Positions 1 to 9,369 of a stretch of DNA of 64,000 bases are shown one piece after another. The position numbers were made by a program, and so were the translations under genes. This DNA is from Candidatus Methanohalarchaeum thermophilum. Its GTDB lineage: Archaea > Halobacteriota > Methanonatronarchaeia > Methanonatronarchaeales > Methanonatronarchaeaceae. The notes below the pieces were generated by a model. The model had not been told where the DNA came from. It saw only the letters and a program-made list of their open reading frames with translations, and did no database searches. The stretch covers positions 682,001 to 746,000 of the forward strand of contig MSDW01000001.1 in NCBI GenBank assembly GCA_001914405.1, written 5' to 3'. Within the stretch, counting starts at the first letter, position 1, and every line of letters begins with the position of its first letter.

Positions 1-1
1 T

Positions 2-448
2 TGTGGTGATGGAAAGGGATGGAAACAAGAAATAAGCTTAGGTGACAGCAACAACGAAAAATTTGTTGAGATACCTTTTGATTGGTTTAAGCAAAAACTC
101 AAACACAAACTAGAATATTATGGCATTGATTTCATGTTAGTGGATGAATTTTACACAAGCAAATGCAATGCATTAGCTAATACTGAGGTAAGGAAGAAAC
201 CAAGTTATAGAGGAAAAAGAACAGAAAGAGGCTTATACAAAACAAGTGATGGCACACTAATTAATGCAGATGTGAATGGTGCTTTGAACATAGCTAAAAA
301 GGGTATGTCCGAAACCAATTTAGAGTTGGGAGTAGGAAGTAGTGGTGGTGTGGACACGCCAAGGAGAATAAGGAAACCCTTCGGGTTAGGATACGGCTCA
401 AACATAAGTGAGAGCCTAATTCAAACTTCTCCTGAAACCCCTACCTAA
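2..448 (+). CDS. tnpB: TnpB (IS200/IS605 OrfB) C-terminal part, cut by the window edge
   Basis: The frame is open from the first bases and ends in TAA at 446-448, so this is the C-terminal ~148 residues of an RNA-guided TnpB nuclease or transposition accessory protein. Recognisable parts are the [10 protein letters not shown] block and the terminal [18 protein letters not shown] block, which carries the last catalytic Asp of the split RuvC domain (NADVNGA). The four-cysteine zinc finger usual between these blocks is absent; this matches the TnpB subgroup that has only the TSKC motif. The N-terminal part lies outside the window, so intactness cannot be judged. The coding end runs into the right-end sequence of the element. 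Confidence 0.85.
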   Translation, partial: CGDGKGWKQEISLGDSNNEKFVEIPFDWFKQKLKHKLEYYGIDFMLVDEFYTSKCNALANTEVRKKPSYRGKRTERGLYKTSDGTLINADVNGALNIAKKGMSETNLELGVGSSGGVDTPRRIRKPFGLGYGSNISESLIQTSPETPT

Positions 449-472
449 TCTTCGACCAGGTAGGGGTAGTTC
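300..472 (+). mobile_element. Right end of IS605-type element with possible omega-RNA segment
   Basis: The tnpB 3' end runs into a GC-richer stretch (340-430) that is repeated in decayed form near 23570-23670 and, more loosely, near 51500-51560. It ends in a strong hairpin with arms CCCCTACCT and AGGTAGGGG (438-466), followed by TAGTTCAC. The same terminal TAGTTCAC or GGTCAC is seen beside hairpins at 38056, 36440, 39961 and 46860. In TnpB elements the guide RNA comes from this region; assigning it here is inference from position. Confidence 0.6.
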
Positions 473-499
473 ACAAGAAAATAATCGATATAGATATTT

Positions 500-676
500 A
501 TGTTACAGTCGGAGGATTACCTATTATTGGGCATAGCACTAGTAGCAGCCCCAGTTATCTTATCGCTAGTGAATGGCATAATAAGCCTAAATTTATCTAA
601 ACATCCTAATGCATTTACAGCGAGTTTAGTTGGTATAGTTGGAGTAATTTTAGTCTTTTATTCTATTTTCAGGTAG
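500..676 (+). CDS. Small membrane protein, 58 aa
   Basis: An ATG frame of 58 codons encodes two hydrophobic segments (about residues 7-27 and 37-57) separated by a short polar loop. It ends at TAG, which overlaps the GTG start of the next frame by one base (TAGTG). It lies directly after the IS605-type right end. I do not recognise a family. The two-helix hydropathy and the tight coupling to the next gene are the only support; it could be a chance frame. Confidence 0.35.
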   Translation: MLQSEDYLLLGIALVAAPVILSLVNGIISLNLSKHPNAFTASLVGIVGVILVFYSIFR

Positions 677-1035
677 TGTATACTATGTCAACAAGTGACC
701 TCAAAAAATACGAAAAAAAGAAAAAAGAAATCAAAAACGAAGTTTTCAAGTATCTAAGAAAAAGAAAAGGACAGTGGATATCAGAAGAAAAAATAAAAAA
801 AGATCTGGACCTAGATTTTGATTTTGTTGATGTAGACGAAGCCTTAAGTGGAGAAGTTTGGTCTATAGGAAGTCGAATAGAATCCAAATCAGCTAAAGTA
901 CCCAAAGATGGATATTATGAAAGAATAGAATTTTTTAAATTCAAGCCTTTCTGGAAATCGATAAGAATCGTAGCATCTCTACTACTGCTATTTCTGCTGA
1001 TTGGTCTATTAATATTTCACATCTATATCAATTAA
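676..1035 (+). CDS. Hypothetical protein with C-terminal membrane anchor
   Basis: 119 aa from GTG, or 116 aa from the ATG at 685. Residues 5-35 are strongly charged and helical, the middle (35-85) is soluble and acidic, and residues 94-116 form one very hydrophobic helix near the C-terminus, so the bulk probably faces the cytoplasm. The N-terminal 60 residues resemble a small helix-turn-helix fold, but I cannot name a family. It overlaps the upstream small membrane protein by one base, so the two may be co-transcribed. Confidence 0.5.
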   Translation: MYTMSTSDLKKYEKKKKEIKNEVFKYLRKRKGQWISEEKIKKDLDLDFDFVDVDEALSGEVWSIGSRIESKSAKVPKDGYYERIEFFKFKPFWKSIRIVASLLLLFLLIGLLIFHIYIN

Positions 1036-1118
1036 TACTAAAATAAATTAAATAAAAAGATAATCACTGGAAAAGAGAAAAGCTTAAAATTAACTGAGGG
1101 GGATCAAGAATCCCAAGC

Positions 1119-1442
1119 TTGGATATAGGAGCAGGAAATAATCAATCAGAAGATAATGAAAAAATAAAGGTAATAAATGAAAAAAAATCTTACTTGAAGC
1201 TAAAGATACTTATAATAATATTATTAATTCCTCTATTAGTTTCGATAGCGTATCATCCAGCTAAATTCAAACAAAATCCTATTGAAAGCTATTTAAATTC
1301 AGGTATTGAAGTAACAGATTTTTTAATTCAATTTATTATTAAATTCTTGGGAAATCTTTTAAAACTAATTATAAACCTATTTAATAACTCACAAATAATA
1401 AGTCTTTCAAACACTGGGAATATTAAATACCTTTATCTTTAG
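1119..1442 (+). CDS. Hypothetical membrane protein
   Basis: A 107-aa frame from a TTG start, with an acidic N-terminal tail of about 28 residues and two hydrophobic segments (about 29-46 and 66-90). A GAGGGGG tract lies about 18 bases upstream of the TTG, farther than an ideal ribosome site. It ends in TAG, with TAA three codons later. No family recognised; AT-rich and weakly supported. Confidence 0.35.
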   Translation: MDIGAGNNQSEDNEKIKVINEKKSYLKLKILIIILLIPLLVSIAYHPAKFKQNPIESYLNSGIEVTDFLIQFIIKFLGNLLKLIINLFNNSQIISLSNTGNIKYLYL

Positions 1443-1483
1443 CATAAAAAATAATAAAAATTCTTATCCCATAAATATTTAAA

Positions 1484-1500
1484 TCAATTTATTTTTAAAA
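1484..1500 (+). promoter_or_regulatory. Possible TATA box upstream of AlbA_2 gene
   Basis: An AT-only stretch containing ATAAATATTTAAAT lies about 36-50 bases upstream of the ATG at 1536. This is a plausible distance for an archaeal box A with a short or absent leader. The surrounding DNA is very AT-rich, so chance matches are common. Confidence 0.25.
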
Positions 1501-1535
1501 CCCTTTTTTATTTAAATAAATTAATTTAATCTAAC

Positions 1536-2801
1536 ATGAGAGATGAATCAACAGATAAATTAGTCGAGCAATTTTTTATGTCGCCTCAAGAAGAAACTGA
1601 AACTTTTGATGCAAAAAGAAAAGGAATCTTGAAAAGCTCAAAATTAGCAAAAACAGCTTCAGCAATGGCTAATAAAAATGGTGGAACAATAGTAATTGGA
1701 ATTGGAGTTGACCATAATGGTTGTGAAATCATTAAAGGTTTTTCTAATAAACCAGAAGAAAAGAATAGAGCTAAAGAGATAATTAAAGATAACACAAGAC
1801 CAAGCATGGTGGATCTATTCAAAGTAAGGTTTTCTGAAGTAAGGGGAGTTCATTTATTAAGAATAGATATTTCTAAATCAGTTGATGAAATGGAAGAACC
1901 AGTGAAATATACAGGGGGTTCAAGCCCAAAAGCGTATATAAGAAATGATGATAGCTCTGATCCAATGACAAAAAGACAGATTAATAAATGGCATAAAAAA
2001 AGAAAGAGAAAGATTACGAACAGAAAGTTTTTTAAGTTTCTAAATAAGCTTAGAGAATTTGATAAGAATGGATATCCCAGTCCAGATCTTATTTCGAATC
2101 CTGACGATCAAAAAGACTATTAGTTTATTAAACATGATTTAAACAGCTTTCAAAATGTTTTCTTTAGGAATATACGTTTTAACTTAGACAATTATTTTTT
2201 TAAGACCTCTACTTTAAATTTTGATTTTGATAAATTTGAAAGGATAATAAAGGCTGCTTCTGATTTAATTTTTAGAAACCCAGAGGAAACAACTTTTTCT
2301 ATTGCTCAAAGTGGGGGAACTCGGTATGGCAAAGGCGTTGGAGAGTTCTTAAGTTGTCTCAGAGACCAAAAAAGTAGATATAAGGATTATCATTCTTCTT
2401 GGTCTAAACATGGTTCTGAATTAGGATTATTAACTGGTTACAAATTCTATGGAAGGTTTATGATCAAATTTTATAATTCTATTAATTTGAATGGCAAGCC
2501 TATAACAAGGCATAGTAATATTGGTTTGGTAACGGATGGAATACCTTATAACACTACTGAAATTGAGAATTTTTTAAATAGATTTGATGCAGCTTTTTAT
2601 CCAGGGAAAAAAATCAGTTTTAATGATATAGGAGACTTCACATATCCCAACAGAGAAAAAGAACCTGTTTATTGTGAAACAACTTTTCCTCATAAAAAAA
2701 TTGGATTTGGCAATAATGGAAATTTCGATATAATAGACCGTTTTAAAGAAAACTATTATTATAGTGATATAGATAATATAACAAGATATTTAACCTATTA
2801 A
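1536..2801 (+). pseudogene. AlbA_2 (Schlafen-like) protein with one in-frame UAG, truncated by an insertion element
   Basis: The first 195 codons encode an AlbA_2/Schlafen-like DNA- or nucleotide-binding domain; residues 16-60 include the E-T-F-DAKRKGI start and the ANKNGGTIVIGIGVD strand, as in the family. Codon 196 is TAG (2121-2123), but the same frame then stays open for another 225 codons to TAA at 2799-2801. The downstream part (FIKHDLNSFQNV onward) is of normal composition and clearly coding. The TAA sits at the left edge of a non-coding insertion element, and what looks like the rest of the protein resumes after it at 3205. Read-through of UAG and plain decay are both possible; the insertion favours decay. 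Confidence 0.6.
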
Positions 2802-2805
2802 CCAA

Positions 2806-3204
<399 letters not shown>

Positions 3205-3473
3205 GTTGAAAATCCGTTTTACGATGATAAAAAGATGCTTGAAAGGATTTTTAGAGGACCTCATAGGATTTTAAAAAAGTTCTATGCAAAGTTTCACCTA
3301 ACCCTAAACCAAACGAAAAAGGAGATTATTATCTGGATAATTTACGTATATTTGATACATCAGTATACGAAGGTCAGGCAATAACTGTTGATGCAAGAAT
3401 CAATTTTTACCCTAGTCAAGTTAATCAAAATTCTTTTATTTTTAAGATTTCTAGTTTCGTGAGGAAATTCTGA
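3205..3473 (+). pseudogene. Frameshifted C-terminal remnant, probably of the AlbA_2 protein
   Basis: Directly after the right end of the insertion element the frame VENPFYDDKKMLERIF is open, then the sensible reading jumps frame around 3285-3295 to continue as PNPKPNEKGDYYLDNLRIFD and on to a TGA at 3471-3473. Taken together the two frames look like one ~88-residue protein end with a single frameshift. Joining it to the gene broken at 2801 is inference from position. Confidence 0.5.
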
Positions 3474-3521
3474 AATATACGTGAAAAAACTACCGTTCAA
3501 ATCATTTCAGTTATATAAGCC

Positions 3522-3668
3522 TTATTTTTTCTTTAGGAATAATCCTCCAGATTCATAACTAAAATCAATATTGTCTCCCTTTTCCCAATCTAAACCTTCG
3601 ACCATGTCTTTGGGTAAAATAATTTGATAGGATCCATCCTTTTTTTGTTGTAGTTTTCTGGTTCCCAA
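3522..3668 (-). CDS. Small AbrB/MazE-like DNA-binding protein
   Basis: A 48-aa frame on the minus strand from a TTG start. Residues 10-40 (DGSYQIILPKDMVEGLDWEK then GDNIDFSYE) match the swapped-hairpin AbrB/SpoVT domain: Q-I-I-L-P-K, then L-x-W-x-x-G-D, then a hydrophobic strand. Such short proteins are often antitoxins or regulators; no toxin partner is evident. No ribosome site is visible and the other frames upstream are also partly open, so it may be the 3' end of a longer decayed gene. Confidence 0.5.
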   Translation of the reverse strand: MGTRKLQQKKDGSYQIILPKDMVEGLDWEKGDNIDFSYESGGLFLKKK

Positions 3669-3771
3669 TTCTTACACCATCAATTTCTATATAGGCTTTG
3701 ATATAAAAAAACTGGGTTAAACAGGGTATTATAGAGAAAAAGATGGTTATACTTTGAACGTTTTATCTCTA

Positions 3772-3843
<72 letters not shown>

Positions 3844-4103
3844 CTTATGAAAAATTTAGCATTATCAATTTTGTTTTATCTTGTTTTATATCTATTGGTT
3901 GGAGTCTTTTCACCCTAATGAATCCGGCTTATATGGTATTAGGGTTTTCTTGATATATTTAATTGAAATTTTGTATGTGTTTTGTTTCTTTGTTTGGTTA
4001 AATACTTTTTAAAAAATAGAATATAATTTGGTTTTAAGTTTTTAGTTTAGAATGGTGTGGAATTTTGTTTTTTCTGGATCTGTGGTTTTAGCCTGATTGT
4101 TGG

Positions 4104-5675
4104 TTATTTATCTTGGATTAGTCTGTTTATTGCAGAGATTAAGGCTTTTACTGATGCTTCTACTATATCTTCGCTTTCTGATCGTGCTTTAATTGCTTTT
4201 CCTTGTTCATCTTGTACTTCAACTGTTATTTCTGCGATGGCATCTGATCCTCCTGTTATTGCTTCTATTCTAAAGCTTGTTAGGCTAATGTTTGGGAAGT
4301 TATTCATTAGTGATTGTGTAGCGTTTATTGCGGCGTCTACTGGACCTACTCCTGTTTCGGAGGCCTTTTTTTCTTTTCCTTTGATATTAGCTCTAACTGA
4401 TGCTGTGGGTATCATATTGTTTCCTGTCATAACTGCTAGTTCTTTTAAATCAATTGTTTTTTCTTTGGCGGATCCCATAACGACTTCAGCTATCGTGTAC
4501 AGATCTACTTCGGTTATTTTTTTTCCTTTGTTTGCAAGTTCTTTTATTCTTTTAGTTATTTCTTTTAATTCTTCTTCAGATGGATCTAATCCTGAATCCT
4601 TTAGCATCTCTTTTACAGAGTGCTTGCCCATGTGTTTTCCAGCAACGAGTCGTCTTTTGTGTCCTACCATTTCTGGAGTCATTATACCCGGTTCAAATGT
4701 TTCGGAATTAGATATTACTCCGTGAGCATGTATACCAGATTCGTGGGAAAATGCGTTTTCTCCTACGATAGGGCTGTTTGGTAGTAGTTTTATCCCGGTT
4801 AGTCGTTCAACTAATTTAGATATTTCATAGAGTTTTTCTGTTTTAATATTTGTTTCGAGATTCAATAAGCTTTCTAAACTCATTACTGTTTCTTGTAGGC
4901 ATGCATTACCGGCTCTCTCTCCTATTCCATTGATTGTAACCTGAACTTGATCAGCTCCTGCTTCTATGGCGCTTATAGTATTTGCAACTGCTAAACCAAA
5001 GTCATTGTGGCAGTGAACATCAATAGTTATATCTAAATCCTTACGAATATCTGAAACTAGTTTTTTCATTCTTTCAGGGGTCATTACTCCAACCGTATCT
5101 GGAATATTAATTATATCGGCCCCTGCTTCTTCGGCTAATGAAAATAGGTTTTTAAGGAAACTTTTTTCAGTTCTCGTTGCATCCATTGCTGAAAAGAGAC
5201 AACTAACATCATGTTCCTTGATGTATTCTATTTTCTCTGAAACAATTTCCTTTACCTCTTCTTTATCCTTCTTTATGGTGTGCTTAAGTTGAATATCTGA
5301 TGTAGAAATAAATGTATGTATCAAATCTACATTAGAATCAATACATGCATCAATGTCATTCTTTTTTGTTCTGGCTAGACCACATACAGAAGCATCTAGA
5401 TCTAATTTAGCTATTTTTTCAACAGCAGATTTTTCAGCCTCAGAAGAAGAAGGAAACCCTGCTTCAATGTAGTTTACCCCAAGCTCATCAAGCTGTTCTG
5501 CTATTTTTATTTTTTGATCAACTGTAAGAGATATCCCAGGCGTCTGTTCACCATCTCGCAAGGTAGTGTCAAAGACCTTTATCTTTCTTTTATCTGTATT
5601 TTTATTTTCGTTGTAGAACACACTCACCCATGTTTTACACCTAGATTTATTTAGTCTGTGACCCCTAAATTTCAT
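4104..5675 (-). CDS. leuA: 2-isopropylmalate synthase / citramalate synthase family
   Basis: 523 aa. It condenses acetyl-CoA with a 2-oxo acid (2-oxoisovalerate for leucine, or pyruvate for isoleucine via citramalate). The N-terminal HMGL-like TIM barrel shows [13 protein letters not shown], the metal site [11 protein letters not shown] and the GERAGN motif; a linker (HESGIHAHG) leads to the C-terminal LeuA regulatory dimer domain (about 385-515). LeuA and CimA cannot be separated by eye. The first ~18 residues ([16 protein letters not shown]) are atypical; a GTG at 5619-5621 after GGGTGA may be the true start. It is divergent from the aIF2 gamma operon across 159 bp. Confidence 0.85.
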   Translation of the reverse strand: MKFRGHRLNKSRCKTWVSVFYNENKNTDKRKIKVFDTTLRDGEQTPGISLTVDQKIKIAEQLDELGVNYIEAGFPSSSEAEKSAVEKIAKLDLDASVCGLARTKKNDIDACIDSNVDLIHTFISTSDIQLKHTIKKDKEEVKEIVSEKIEYIKEHDVSCLFSAMDATRTEKSFLKNLFSLAEEAGADIINIPDTVGVMTPERMKKLVSDIRKDLDITIDVHCHNDFGLAVANTISAIEAGADQVQVTINGIGERAGNACLQETVMSLESLLNLETNIKTEKLYEISKLVERLTGIKLLPNSPIVGENAFSHESGIHAHGVISNSETFEPGIMTPEMVGHKRRLVAGKHMGKHSVKEMLKDSGLDPSEEELKEITKRIKELANKGKKITEVDLYTIAEVVMGSAKEKTIDLKELAVMTGNNMIPTASVRANIKGKEKKASETGVGPVDAAINATQSLMNNFPNISLTSFRIEAITGGSDAIAEITVEVQDEQGKAIKARSESEDIVEASVKALISAINRLIQDK

Positions 5676-5834
5676 TCCCTCTTAATCTCTACAAAAAGTT
5701 TTAATGTCTCTTATGTTTATTTTAACTCGCAGAGTTAATTGGTTTTTTAGGATATCACTAGATTTATGGGAAAGCTTTTAGAAAGATTAAGTAAATGATA
5801 TTAGGAAAAAACTATTTATTTAAAGGGTGGCATT

Positions 5835-7061
5835 TTGAGGCAACCAGAAGTTAACATAGGATTAATCGGACATGTAGACCATGGGAAGACCACTTTGGTA
5901 GAGGCATTAAGTGGTGTTTGGACTGATAAGCATAGTGAAGAACTTAGAAGAGGTATTTCTATACGGTTAGGGTATGCAGATACAGTTTTTAGGAAATGTA
6001 AGGACTGTGATGAACCTGAAGCCTATACTGTGAAAGAGGAATGCGAGGCCTGTGATTCGGGAACTGAAGCTCTAAGAGCTGTTTCTTTTGTTGATGCACC
6101 TGGTCACGAGACATTAATGGCTACAATGTTATCTGGATCGGCGATAATGGATGGGGCTGTATTGGTTATAGCAGCCAATGAACCTTGTCCACAGCCTCAA
6201 ACTAGGGAACATTTGATGGCTTTAGATATAATTGGAGTGGACAATATAGTTGTAGTTCAAAATAAAATAGATTTGGTTTCTAGAGAGGAGTCGTTGGAAA
6301 ATTATGAGCAGATAAAGGATTTTGTTGAGGGAACCGTGGCTGAAGATGCTCCAATAATTCCTTGCTCGGCTCAGCAAAGAACAAACCTGGATGTGGTTAT
6401 ACAAGCTATTGAAGAAAATATTCCAACTCCTGAAAGAGATTCTGATAAGTCTCTTAGGATGCCTATAGCTCGGTCATTTGATGTAAACAAACCTGGTGCA
6501 GATCCTGATGAAATTAAGGGAGGTATCTTAGGTGGATCGATTACTCAAGGAGAGGTTTCTGAAGGTAAAGAGGTCGAGATTAAGCCGGGCAGAAAAAACG
6601 AATCAGGAGGGAAAACGACTTGGGATCCAATAAAGACTGATGTAACTAGTATATTCTCAGGTGGAGAGTACAGGGAAGAAGCTGGGCCTGGTGGCTTGGT
6701 CGGAATTGGTACTTTATTAGATCCGGCGATGACTAAAAGTGATAAGCTTGTTGGGCAGGTTTTAGGCCAACCTGGTGCACTTCCTAAGGTTTGGGATAAG
6801 TTTGTTATTGAGTTTGAGTTGCTGGATAGAGTTGTTGGAACTGAAGAGGAAGTTAATGTAGAAGGTATAAGTACTAATGAGCCATTGATGCTTAGTATAG
6901 GTACAGCAACTACAGTTGGAGTTGTAACTAGTGCAAGAGAGGGAGAGGCAGAAATAAAGTTAAAGAGACCGGTTTGTGCTGAAGAAGGATCAAGAATCGG
7001 TGTAAGTCGAAGAATTGGGACGAGATGGAGACTTATAGGTGTAGGTAAACTCAAAGGTTAG
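5835..7061 (+). CDS. eif2g: Translation initiation factor aIF2 subunit gamma
   Basis: 408 aa, starting at TTG after a GGGTGG ribosome site. It is the GTPase subunit that delivers Met-tRNAi to the small ribosomal subunit. G1 is [13 protein letters not shown] (8-20), G3 is DAPGH (87-91), G4 is NKID. A zinc knuckle with C55, C58, C70 and C73 is typical of archaeal and eukaryotic gamma. Domains II and III follow with normal length. It heads a tightly spaced operon (2 bases to the PIN gene). The stop is TAG followed one codon later by TGA. Confidence 0.97.
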   Translation: MRQPEVNIGLIGHVDHGKTTLVEALSGVWTDKHSEELRRGISIRLGYADTVFRKCKDCDEPEAYTVKEECEACDSGTEALRAVSFVDAPGHETLMATMLSGSAIMDGAVLVIAANEPCPQPQTREHLMALDIIGVDNIVVVQNKIDLVSREESLENYEQIKDFVEGTVAEDAPIIPCSAQQRTNLDVVIQAIEENIPTPERDSDKSLRMPIARSFDVNKPGADPDEIKGGILGGSITQGEVSEGKEVEIKPGRKNESGGKTTWDPIKTDVTSIFSGGEYREEAGPGGLVGIGTLLDPAMTKSDKLVGQVLGQPGALPKVWDKFVIEFELLDRVVGTEEEVNVEGISTNEPLMLSIGTATTVGVVTSAREGEAEIKLKRPVCAEEGSRIGVSRRIGTRWRLIGVGKLKG

Positions 7062-7063
7062 AA

Positions 7064-7441
7064 ATGAAGATAATTGTTGATACAAACATGTTGATGGCTA
7101 TAGAACAATTTGACATTGATCTTGTTTCTGAACTAGATAGAGTGGTGGATACGAGTTACGAGGTAATAATCCCCCAAACAGTTATAAAGGAGTTAAAAAA
7201 CATATATAAGTCGAGTGAGGGAAGAGATTCAAGGGCTGCAAAAATAGCTCTAGAGTTTGCTAAAAGATTTAATGTAATTGAAACAAGTGAAAAAGGAGAT
7301 AAAGCTATAGAACACCTCGCTAATGAACTTAATTCTGTTGTTGCAACTAACGATAAAGAACTTATTAAGAATTTAAGCTCTAGAAGCATACCTATTATTC
7401 GTTTACGGCAAGGTAGTCATTTAGAAAAGTTTAAAAATTAG
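7064..7441 (+). CDS. PIN-domain ribonuclease, Fcf1/Utp24-like
   Basis: 125 aa. The PIN fold is visible as IIVDTNMLM with the first metal Asp at residue 6, a central conserved Glu region, and VVATNDKELIKNL carrying the C-terminal acidic residues. The family (COG1412) is related to the eukaryotic 18S rRNA-processing nuclease Fcf1, and in archaea it commonly follows aIF2 gamma as here. A role in ribosome biogenesis is inferred. The stop is TAG; the next TAG comes 8 codons later and a TGA 14 codons later. Confidence 0.85.
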   Translation: MKIIVDTNMLMAIEQFDIDLVSELDRVVDTSYEVIIPQTVIKELKNIYKSSEGRDSRAAKIALEFAKRFNVIETSEKGDKAIEHLANELNSVVATNDKELIKNLSSRSIPIIRLRQGSHLEKFKN

Positions 7442-7460
7442 ATTACTGGAGTGAGAAAAG

Positions 7461-8213
7461 TTGTATAGGAAATTAAAATTAATTGATACGGTTCGAGTTC
7501 CTCCAAAAAGGTTGGATGAAGATGTTGATAAAGTAGTAAAAGAAATGTTAGAAGAAAAGCTAGAGGGAAGGATAGACAGAGAACTTGGAATGTTTATAGC
7601 AGTAACAGATGTTAAAGAAGTCCAAGAGGGAAAGATAGTTCCGAGCGATGCAGGGGTTTACTACAATGCAGAATTTGAATGTATAAATTACAAACCACAG
7701 ATGCAGGAGATAATTGAAGGAGAAGTAGTTGAAGTAGTGGACTTTGGAGCATTTATTGGACTTGGACCTATGGACGCGCTGCTGCATGTTAGCCAAATAA
7801 CTGACGACTATGTTTCACATGATGAAAAAAATGCCAGACTGGTAGGAAAAGAATCTGATTTTTCTTTAACAGAAGGAGATTATGTTAAAGCGAGAGTTAT
7901 AGCTGTAAGCCTAAACGAACAAAATCCAAGGGATTCAAAAATAGGTCTAACGATGAGACAACCAGCATTACATAAAATAGACAAAGAAAAAGCAAAGGAA
8001 TCAAAAAAAGAAGTCGAAGTAAAGAAAGTAGAAGAAAGTGAAATAAAGGAAACAGAGAGCACTAATGAAGAAAAAACCGTAGAATGCAGAGTCTGTGGAG
8101 AAAAATTTAAGGCTATAACTAGTTCCCATCTAAAAAAACATGATTTAACTATGGACGAATACAAAGAAAAATATCCAGAAGCCCCTAAAAAACCAGGTGA
8201 GTCTGATGACTAA
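7461..8213 (+). CDS. rpo7: RNA polymerase subunit Rpo7 with C-terminal Ros/MucR-like zinc finger
   Basis: 250 aa from TTG. Residues 1-80 form the N-terminal RNP-like domain and 82-165 the S1 domain ([19 protein letters not shown]), the stalk subunit that pairs with Rpo4. The normal protein ends near residue 175. Here a charged linker (175-207) leads to a C2H2-type module with C209, C212, H223 and H227, followed by [11 protein letters not shown], the signature layout of Ros/MucR fingers. The extension has normal codon use and no internal start. spt4 overlaps its 3' end. Confidence 0.93.
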   Translation: MYRKLKLIDTVRVPPKRLDEDVDKVVKEMLEEKLEGRIDRELGMFIAVTDVKEVQEGKIVPSDAGVYYNAEFECINYKPQMQEIIEGEVVEVVDFGAFIGLGPMDALLHVSQITDDYVSHDEKNARLVGKESDFSLTEGDYVKARVIAVSLNEQNPRDSKIGLTMRQPALHKIDKEKAKESKKEVEVKKVEESEIKETESTNEEKTVECRVCGEKFKAITSSHLKKHDLTMDEYKEKYPEAPKKPGESDD

Positions 8214-8394
8214 GTTAGCATGTAGAAACTGCCATAGAATCGTAGAAGAATCAGATACTTGTCCAGTTTGTCGCTCAACATCTCTAACAGAAGACTGGAC
8301 AGGTTATGTTGTTATCGTAGACCCAGGACGCTCAAAAATCGCCGAAAAACTAAATGTAGATAATCCTGGGAAATACGCATTAAAGGTGCGCTAA
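8206..8394 (+). CDS. spt4: Transcription elongation factor Spt4 (RpoE'')
   Basis: 62 aa from the ATG at 8206, which overlaps the rpo7 stop; a GTG at 8197 would add three residues. The zinc ribbon CRNCHRIV and CPVCRSTSL gives four Cys ligands, followed by the conserved [14 protein letters not shown] and an [15 protein letters not shown] tail. Spt4 pairs with Spt5 to keep RNA polymerase processive. The stop abuts the next start with no gap. Confidence 0.95.
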   Translation: MTKLACRNCHRIVEESDTCPVCRSTSLTEDWTGYVVIVDPGRSKIAEKLNVDNPGKYALKVR

Positions 8395-8928
8395 TTGACA
8401 TTGAAGTTACGGAAAAAAGATAGAAAAGAGCTAAAAAAACCATTTGGAAGATTAATTAATGACCTTAGCAAAATAGATGAAACACAGTTTTCAAGTTCAA
8501 ATAACAAATTAGTTTCTGTAGGAGATTATACAACATTTAAACTAATAAAAAGAGGTAAAATACCCTTTCTCTCTATAATCGATGGAAAGGTCGAAAGAAA
8601 AGAAAAACCTGAAATAGAAAGAGAAATAAAGAAAAGTTATGAAGAGGAGGTTAATGTAAAAAATCCTCCTGGTCATGTAACAGATGAACTCGTAAATGCT
8701 ATAGATAAATGTCTGGCCTCAGACAAAAATTCCCTTCTGATTGTGGAAGGAGAAGAGGATCTAGCCGTAGTTCCCGTAGTTAAGCTGGCACCGATTGGAT
8801 ACACGTTAATGTATGGCCAGCCTAATGAGGGAGTAGTAGTAGTCGATATAAATAAGGATTCAAAAAAAAGTATAAAAAAGATAATAAAAAAGATGGAGGG
8901 AAAGTTAAATGCAGATAAAAATAATTGA
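8395..8928 (+). CDS. GTP-dependent dephospho-CoA kinase (DUF359)
   Basis: 177 aa from TTG. It matches the archaeal DUF359 family, which performs the last step of coenzyme A synthesis using GTP. Evidence is the VSVGDYTTFKLI block, KNPPGHVTDELVNAI and the core VEGEEDLAVVPVVKLAP followed by MYGQPNEGVVVV. The gene starts at the base after the spt4 stop and its 3' end overlaps the S24e gene by 20 bases, which is the usual archaeal order. Confidence 0.9.
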   Translation: MTLKLRKKDRKELKKPFGRLINDLSKIDETQFSSSNNKLVSVGDYTTFKLIKRGKIPFLSIIDGKVERKEKPEIEREIKKSYEEEVNVKNPPGHVTDELVNAIDKCLASDKNSLLIVEGEEDLAVVPVVKLAPIGYTLMYGQPNEGVVVVDINKDSKKSIKKIIKKMEGKLNADKNN

Positions 8929-9196
8929 GACGAAAGAAAACCCAGTTCTAGATAGAAAGGAACTTAAAATCGATATAGACCATGTCAGTGAACCAACACC
9001 ATCAGTTGATGAAGTAAAGGCTAAACTAGCAGCCGAAGAAAGCTTAGATAAGGAATTAATTATAGTAGATGAAATAAACACTGAATTTGGTAGCAACAGA
9101 TCTAATGGATACATAAAGGTTTACGAAGATACAGATAGCTTGAAAAAAGTCGAAAACCAATATATGTTAGAAAGAAACTTGGAGGTAGAAGAATGA
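8909..9196 (+). CDS. rps24e: Small ribosomal subunit protein S24e (eS24)
   Basis: 95 aa, average for archaeal eS24. It starts with the typical [20 protein letters not shown] and contains the family strand-helix pattern with [15 protein letters not shown]. The C-terminal acidic tail ends 4 bases into the S27ae gene. It is part of the aIF2 gamma to S27ae operon, so translation and transcription factors are made together with this ribosomal pair. Confidence 0.93.
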   Translation: MQIKIIETKENPVLDRKELKIDIDHVSEPTPSVDEVKAKLAAEESLDKELIIVDEINTEFGSNRSNGYIKVYEDTDSLKKVENQYMLERNLEVEE

Positions 9197-9339
9197 AGAA
9201 ATCAGAAATATATGAGATAGAAGGAGACGAAGTTAAGAAAAATAGAAAAGAATGCCCACGATGTGGTAAAGGAGTCTTCTTAGCTGATCACGATGATAGA
9301 TTAGCATGTGGGAAATGTGGTTACACCGAATTTAAATAA
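9193..9339 (+). CDS. rps27ae: Small ribosomal subunit protein S27ae (eS31)
   Basis: 48 aa, short but the normal archaeal length. The start ATG overlaps the S24e stop (ATGA). The zinc ribbon is [27 protein letters not shown]: CxxC, 14 residues, CxxC, as in eS31. It is the last gene of the operon; a T-run follows within a few bases. Confidence 0.95.
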   Translation: MKKSEIYEIEGDEVKKNRKECPRCGKGVFLADHDDRLACGKCGYTEFK

Positions 9340-9343
9340 AGAC

Positions 9344-9351
9344 TTTTTTTT
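9344..9351 (+). terminator. Poly-T tract after S27ae
   Basis: Eight consecutive T residues begin four bases after the S27ae stop region, within the 30-bp gap before kae1. Archaeal termination commonly occurs at such U-runs without a hairpin. Whether kae1 is transcribed from its own promoter or by read-through cannot be decided. Confidence 0.45.
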
Positions 9352-9369
9352 AATTACAAAAAAACTATA

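Noticed and set aside
4057-4725. Long frame on the + strand opposite leuA
   Set aside because: It mirrors the leuA coding sequence on the other strand; the protein is Ser/Ile-rich without any motif.
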